Part shown: positions 52,001 to 64,000 of the stretch, piece after piece
Layout: every line of letters begins with the position of its first letter
How positions within the stretch are numbered: position 1 is the first letter of the stretch
Assembly (NCBI GenBank): GCA_029721515.1
Contig: CM056556.1
Location: 16,450,598-16,514,597, forward strand
From: Synanceia verrucosa
Taxonomy: Eukaryota; Chordata; Actinopteri; Perciformes; Synanceiidae
Direction: 5' to 3'
DNA length: 64,000 nucleotides
Position numbers and translations under genes: made by a program
Notes under the pieces: generated by a model
What the model was told of the DNA's origin: nothing
The model's database searches: none
The model's input: only the letters and a program-made list of their open reading frames with translations

Positions 52001-55000
52001 TAACGTGCGATATAAGCTATTCAATCATCCATCTCTTTTTGGTAAAATTAGCAAAAGTAAAATAAATATATGAAGTCAGAAAAATGGTAAAATAGCAACA
52101 ATGAACAATGACTTACTATTGCCAGCATCCATCCTAAAACAAAGGTTCTCTTTTGTGTTTTCAGAGTGTCACTTATCTTCACCCTAAGATAATACAGCAA
52201 GGATATGTCCTGACGTTCATGCTCTCATGTTTTTTCACTGAACTATCACTGTTACAGTGCTGCCTGTTACTGACAAGGAGAGTTGAGCCTTGTCAGAGAA
52301 ATGCACACTTCCTTTCAGTTTATCAGGATGCATAAAAAAAGCCATGAACAAGCAGGAGTCTGGACTGTGTAGAATAAAACGTTTCTGTCAAAAAGCCTAA
52401 ATTAACACTTTCCATCTCATTTCTGATACATCAAGAAGATGTGCTTGATAGTGAACTAAAAGTGTGTGTGTGGTTGCTGGAGTGTCAACAGTGAAAGAAA
52501 CCATAAGTCCATTTCTTTCAATCCATGTATTTTAAGCATTTAGTGATTATTCAGCAAATGTGAAGCAATTTTTCCAGTGACAACTCATCTTTGTTGGGTG
52601 TTCCTCTTAAAGAATACCACACCCAAATGTAACAGAAGCCACAACAGCAGCAGCAGCAGCAGCATGTGAGACTATAAACTGTGCCCCATTTCCAAACATT
52701 AAACCTCACATGCCTTTCTCCTGATGTACTGACTTCTAGTTCAAACTTTACCCTTAAAAAAAAAAACCTGTTTATTAGCTGAGCTGAGCTGTGATCCACT
52801 TTTGACCACACAGGGGCACTGTAAGTCTGTCAGAGATTGCCTTCTCCCTTCACTACAGATTGTATTACCAACATCAATTGCTAATAAGCACATGTTGCCG
52901 GAAAAATAAGCTCTGAGGATAATGTTTTCTGTTGATAAGTAGAAGGTTGATGAATAAAGGAACAACACCAGAGTTACTATGAAAGATTTACTGACTTAAT
53001 AAAGATTGCCAAACCAAATTTGGGCAAAAAAATCAAGATATTTGGAGGATTATTTATAATTGGACAACCTAGGTCCCAGGCAGGGACACAGCTAATTATT
53101 TTAGTTGTATTAGTAACTATCTGAATTTGTGTTACATAAAATAAATCAATTAAGTGTTTCTCTCTGTGAATGTCAGCCATACCATACCTAAAACAACTTC
53201 ACAACTCTTTATGGTCATCAGAATTTTGGGACATCATTCTGAGGAAAATTGGTGTTGTTTCTGTACCAAGTTCAATCACCCAACTGCAAATCTACATCGC
53301 TGGTTTCAGTGTATCCTTTAAGCACAAGCTTCAGCAGGAATCCACTTATTCCTTTTTCCTCATTAAACCAGGAATCCACCTTCCAGTTCCAGGACAGCAC
53401 TATTACTGTACAACCTCCACCAAGAAGGTTATGTATTCACTGGGGTTTGTTTATTTGTTGGTTTGCAAAATAACTCAAAAAGTTGTGGGTGGATTTTGAC
53501 GAAATTTTCAGGGTTGGTCAGAAGTGGCCTAACTTAAAACTGATTAATTTTTGGTGGTGCCTTTGAATCGGATCCGATCACCACCAAAAATTAATCAGTT
53601 TTAAGTTAGGCCACTTCTGGCCAATCCTGAAAATTTCGTCAAAAACTGTCCATAACTTTTTGTTATAACTCAGCGTGACTTTGAAAACCAACAAACTAAC
53701 AAATAAACAAGCCCTGGTGAAAACATAACCTCCTTGGCGGCGGGGGTACCTTTAAATAAAGTCTCCACCGCCGCCTTGTCGGAGGTCTGTGTGCTCTCTG
53801 AGTGCTTTTCTAGTTTAGGATTGCAACTAACAACTGTTTACAGAAAATGTGTGTGGGCCAATAAGGTGGGTGGGTGGAAAAAACACACTAAACTACCCTC
53901 TTGGCTAGTCAAAGCATGATAAAATGCCTTCTTGGGTGGCAAAAACACATGCTAAAGTGCCCTTGAAAACATGCTGAACTCAAACGCCCTTTTCATTGGT
54001 AAGAACACACTGAGGGTGCCCTTTTTTGCTTTTTGCCCTTGCCTTTCAAAAAGTCGATGCACGCCACTGTTTAGAATGACGAAACATCCTGACATATTTA
54101 CTTTTAACAATACTGGTCAGCAAAAGGCCCCAGAAGCTAAACTACAAATTACATTTTAACAGTTCGCTAAAGAGAATTCAACCTGTTAAAAGCTTTTTAG
54201 ATAAGGTGTATTTATTAATATGGCTCCTTAACAATTAATGTTTGTGTTTTCCTGCTGGTGAAACCCCTTTAATAGAGATTACAAACATGGCTGTGGACAC
54301 ACACACACACACACACACACAGGCTGTTAAACCTTGCAGCTGTCTGTTTTAGCACAGTGTCTGGTCTGTGGGGAGGCAGAAAATAGTTTGGTCAACAACT
54401 AGAAAAGTAGGACAATAACTTAGAGGGAGTAACTGCAAATACAACCAGAGCAGATCCATCCTCTCACACCTTTATCCTTATCTTCATAACTTTTCATGTC
54501 TGTCACCACTACACTGACTGTATGGTCTATAAATATGTTCACTGCCTCATGTTAAATGCCTGTGGAGTTGCTCAGAGGACTCGCCTCTCGTTCATGTATA
54601 AGAAGCTGAAAAAGTTAATGAAGCTACATTTAAATTATGACACAATGTGATTGATGCAAATGCAACCCTGAGCAAGATTACAAAAAAAATAGTCAAAATA
54701 AAAATATACCAGAGTAAAACAATACATAAGCCTATATATTCTCAATGAATGTTACAAATCATATTGTGCAGCAGTGGTGTGTGATTTATTTAGAGTATGT
54801 GAACAGCGCATCATGTGATTGCAGCACCATGGACAGAAACCAGCACAAGGGAAACAAATGGAGGCCTTTCACATTAACTGAATATTACATGTAAACAACA
54901 ACAAAAAGACTCACCTTCTTTAGACTTTTTCTTTCGCACCAGGGTTCCTCCTAATTTCCCGAGGAAAGACTCGTCCTTTTTCATTTTTGCAGACTGCAGG

Positions 55001-55029
55001 GTCGCAGATGTGTTCGCGTGCCCAGACAT
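42097..55029 (-). CDS. parvb: Beta-parvin, 13 coding exons, 365 aa
   Basis: Exons in transcript order: 55029-54915, 48351-48262, 47840-47770, 47668-47566, 46043-45903, 45445-45330, 44986-44928, 44790-44771, 44620-44559, 44464-44396, 44063-43962, 43867-43795 and 42173-42097. They sum to 1098 nt, with TGA at 42099-42097. All junctions are GT/AG with matching phases. The start has A at -3. The N-terminus carries the parvin block MKKDESFLGKLGGTLVRKK. CH1 spans about 89-195 (VLIDWINSELEEDRIIV, LNVAEVTQSEIGQKQKL, NLVAIVYLLVALAMHF). CH2 spans about 250-360 (DAFDTLLDHAPDKLNVV, FVNKHLNKLNLEVTELE, FADGVYLILLMGLLEDYF, NLKSTLRVLYNLFTNYKN). The protein scaffolds ILK, paxillin, alpha-PIX and actin at focal adhesions, and human PARVB has about the same length. 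It ends in NSD rather than the human NVE. Exon 8 is a 20-nt microexon. Alternative first exons are possible in intron 1. Confidence 0.96.
42999..43036 (+). repeat. (TG)n microsatellite
   Basis: About 19 TG units in parvb intron 12. Confidence 0.95.
44065..44093 (+). repeat. parvb: (CA)n microsatellite at a parvb splice site
   Basis: The run ends against the acceptor of the exon beginning at 44063. On the transcript strand the (TG)n tract leads straight into the CCAG acceptor, so it replaces the usual pyrimidine tract. Confidence 0.9.
44771..44790 (-). other. parvb: parvb 20-nt microexon
   Basis: The microexon encodes the MMMGRF core between the ELTSTTE and ERDAFD segments. It is bounded by a TTTTTCAG acceptor and a GTGAGT donor, and enters and leaves in split codons (1+18+1 nt). 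Skipping it would shift the frame. The same residues occur in human PARVB as I recall it, so the exon is needed for a full protein. Confidence 0.9.
46421..46444 (+). repeat. (GT)n microsatellite
   Basis: A short GT run in the parvb intron between exons 47566 and 46043. Confidence 0.9.
50482..50521 (-). CDS. parvb: possible alternative first coding exon of parvb
   Basis: Within parvb intron 1, an ATG with a strong context (G at -3, G at +4) opens 13 codons, MAGLLCGTKRKKQ, plus one base, followed by a CAAG|GTGAAT donor. The phase (one leftover base) is identical to that of exon 1 at 54915, so splicing to 48351 would give an in-frame isoform starting with a short basic peptide in place of the exon 1 block. 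This is inferred from frame, start context and donor only; there is no transcript support here. Confidence 0.4.
52644..52663 (+). repeat. (CAG)n trinucleotide repeat
   Basis: About six to seven CAG units in parvb intron 1, with CTG on the transcript strand. The length is unremarkable. Confidence 0.9.
53413..53816. mobile_element. fold-back MITE-like element (family A, copy 3), parvb intron 1
   Basis: The longest copy. The arms run from ACCTCCACCAAGAAGGTTAT to ATAACCTCCTTGGCGGCGGG and converge on a central palindrome near 53536-53608, where AAACTGATTAATTTTTGGTG faces CACCAAAAATTAATCAGTTT. The outer right tail ends GAGTGCTTTTCTAGTTT. Non-coding. Confidence 0.9.
54298..54320 (+). repeat. (CA)n microsatellite
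   Basis: About 11 CA units in parvb intron 1. Confidence 0.95.
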
Positions 55030-55438
55030 CTTTTCTGTGTGATGCGTTTAAGGGGTCTCTCTCTCTCCGTGCTGTGTCCGTTAATCGTGTCACTCCTCCC
55101 TATGATGCGTTCAAGAAGCCCGTGTGTGTGGCGTTCAAAATAAGACTCACCGGCAGACCGCAGACTGAAGGAGGCATCAACACAGAACAATGACTCACAT
55201 GTGAGTAAGAAGCTTCAGTGTTTACTGACGGGTCATTGCACAGCGCCTCCTACTGTCAGGATGAGCAACATGTTTAAAATGTTCAGAGCTATTGCAGAAA
55301 TAAGAAGACACAGTGTTGAGCAAATTTATTAGACCACCTGCTCTCAAAGACCATCCAGCATCACGAAGAGCTTTAATTCAGACTCGTTCTTTCTCAGTGA
55401 GCTCCCTACGCTTCACCATTTTGAACTGAATTCACATT

Positions 55439-55444
55439 TTTATT
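55439..55444 (-). terminator. hdac10: candidate poly(A) signal of hdac10
   Basis: This AATAAA on the - strand lies about 740 nt past the proposed hdac10 stop and about 410 nt before the parvb ATG. If it is used, hdac10 and parvb are separated by only a few hundred bases containing the parvb promoter. Confidence 0.3.
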
Positions 55445-56183
55445 CACAAATTTGAGCGAGAACACTAGAATTCACAGAGAAGTCAGAAATTATTTTTTAA
55501 CACTTTTTTTCTGTCTAGGATCTCAAGTAAAGATTGACATCTCAATCAAAAGAAATAATAATGTACTTGGCTGTTTCTTTCTGCTTTACTTTAAAACATT
55601 AAATTTAAAAATAATGGATAACAAAAGAATAACTGTATTTTAGCATTAAAGGTATTATTTTGCGTGAAGAGCTTCCACATACTGGTAGATCAACCTTTAC
55701 AGAAACAAAAAAAAAATATTTAGTAATCCGCAAAACCAATAATTGATATGCATTCATGCAAAATTATTATCATTTTGCAAAAATCGACTACTACCGTAAA
55801 ATTGGTAATTTATGTCTAAACAATTGGAGCTAAATTCTAAAAATAGGTAATAATAAATGATAAGCCTACTATATTGTTTACTACCAGAAAATGTCTCATT
55901 TAAAAGAAAAAAAAAAAAAAACTTTTGACAACATAGATTTGAGATAAATTCACAGAGAAATAGGAATTATGATAATTCGTAACACAAGCCTGCTTTGGTC
56001 ACTATTTAGACATTACTGATGTAAAAAAATATCTAAAAGTATACCAGGGTAATAAGACTGAGTTGTGTCAAGTCTTCATGTGTTTAAATCAATTTGACGA
56101 TCAATTGTGAGGTTCACAGTCTTATTAATTATTAATTTGTTTTCAAAAATTTTGAGATGTTTGATTGTTTCAACTGGATGACT

Positions 56184-62773
<6,590 letters not shown>

Positions 62774-64000
62774 CTTCTTTGTTTCTGACAAACTGCAACA
62801 CGGTGCAGCAGTTTCTTCTTGCTAGTAGCTAGCCGAACAGTTTGTAATATAAACTGTGCGCAAAAAGTAAACTCTGAGAAAACTGCGTACCTTCGAGTGT
62901 TGTGCACAATATAACACACACCGTGTGACGTCTTTCCTTAGCTCAGCCTACTATCAGAGCACTGCTCTGCCTACTATGAAGGGTAAAATGTGGGTCAAGT
63001 GGTGAAGCAAACTGAGTTTATTGAGGTTTAATCAGTTTAATGGTACATTAGCGCCACCCTCTGGACCGGCTCCCGTCCTGCAGGATAGGCTCAACGTCTA
63101 TGGGTTTAACTAATATCACCTTATACATCTATACACCCTATGCATCCTATACATTATACACATTACACATTTCAGAATTGCAGGTGCATTTCAAATTTCG
63201 ACAAAAATAAGAAAAAAAAAATCTGCTGAATCTTTTAATCTCATAGAGAATACTTTAAATTTCACACTTCCAGCATTTGCCAAGCTTAAACATGTAAGAT
63301 TTTAAATATTTAATCTGAAAATCAGCATACTAAGAGTAAAATCAGTCAACTCTGTTGCAAACAAATTAGATTAAATTTTGATAGTACTCAAATGTAATAC
63401 CATGTAAAACCATGTCTTCCCTAAGAGAACTTTTGTCCTTACATCCACTGATTCAACTTTAAGTTTTCTAAGATAAAGACTCAGGAGGAGTCAGGAGGTC
63501 AAAATGTTGACAAGTTTAACTGAAAAGTTGTCAAGAGAGTTTGCATTTTCTCAAAGTATGGCTCTAAAAATGAATTAAATGCTTTGAACTTTCATGTAGT
63601 GAGAATGATAGTTATGACACAGCTTTTGGTTTATTTGTTAACAATAAAACATAATTAATTATCATGTTTTGAGACCAAATTTTTGAAGAAACAGAGTTGA
63701 CAAAATGCTTAGAAGTGATTGGGAACATCTGACTCCGTTAGTCACCGTCAATTCTGTTATATGTGTCAAGATTTTAATGATAATAGAGATGACGATAGTT
63801 GACATTTTCCACCATTTAGTGCCTTAACTAAATCTTAGTGCCTTACTATCTTAAAACCAGATACCACATATCATGACTAAAATCATAATTTTATGAATTT
63901 TCATCATATAATTGTTTTTAAAAAATTGAAGGTGAGAGTCACTAGAATATCATAGTAACAGATTTGACGTATAATTAATCTGCCGTTGGTGTATTCTCAA
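62774..64000. other. hdac10 promoter side and flank
   Basis: The hdac10 leader and promoter should lie just above 62773. I see no TATA box at a convincing distance. Beyond about 63000 the sequence is AT-rich with no coding frame, repeat or RNA gene that I can recognise. Confidence 0.5.

Larger units (their letters stand above)
48352..54914 (-). other. parvb: parvb intron 1
   Basis: This is the largest parvb intron (about 6.6 kb). It holds the candidate alternative first exon at 50482-50521, a possible second one at 52117-52132, a (CAG)n run at 52644-52663, a fold-back element at 53413-53816 and a (CA)n tract at 54298-54320. No unrelated gene is seen. Confidence 0.8.

Overview
The window is ordinary nuclear DNA of a ray-finned fish, most likely a teleost. 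The evidence is intron-split vertebrate genes with GT/AG junctions, AT-rich intergenic DNA, long (TA)n and (CA)n tracts, and several fish-type interspersed repeats: Tc1/mariner remnants, a LINE 3' end and fold-back MITE-like elements. There is no operon, CRISPR array, prophage or bacterial feature. I could not identify the species.

Four protein genes can be read exon by exon. On the + strand, shisal1 (Shisa-like 1, 3 coding exons, 195 aa) occupies 3185-10397. On the - strand, three genes lie head to tail: hdac10 (polyamine deacetylase, 20 coding exons, 672 aa, 62773-56184), parvb (beta-parvin, 13 coding exons, 365 aa, 55029-42097) and parvg (gamma-parvin, 12 coding exons, 320 aa, 39014-30634). 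For all four, the exon lengths sum to an uninterrupted frame and the phases agree at every junction. The parvb-parvg-shisal1 block matches the order I know from human 22q13.31 (PARVB, PARVG, KIAA1644/SHISAL1). hdac10 beside parvb is the local fish arrangement; in human HDAC10 lies further distal on 22q.

Layout: 1-3041 is upstream DNA with two repeats. 3042-10.9 kb is shisal1, with a decayed Tc1 copy in intron 2. 11-30.2 kb is a gene-poor stretch between the convergent shisal1 and parvg 3' ends; it holds two MITE-like elements, a 36-bp minisatellite that is open in several frames, and an internally deleted Tc1-like element with roughly 230-bp inverted repeats. 30.2-39.05 kb is parvg. 39.1-41.3 kb is intergenic, with a LINE 3' end. 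41.3-55.03 kb is parvb. 55.4-62.8 kb is hdac10. 62.8-64 kb is featureless upstream DNA.

Functionally, parvb and parvg encode adaptors with two calponin-homology domains that link integrin-linked kinase and paxillin to actin at adhesions. Their shared exon lengths show that they arose by duplication. hdac10 encodes a cytosolic N8-acetylspermidine deacetylase, and shisal1 a small single-pass membrane protein. The most unusual protein-level feature is in hdac10: the P(E/A)CE substrate-selectivity motif reads P-I-C-K, while the gatekeeper glutamate and catalytic residues are kept. I found no evidence of an undescribed multi-gene system here.
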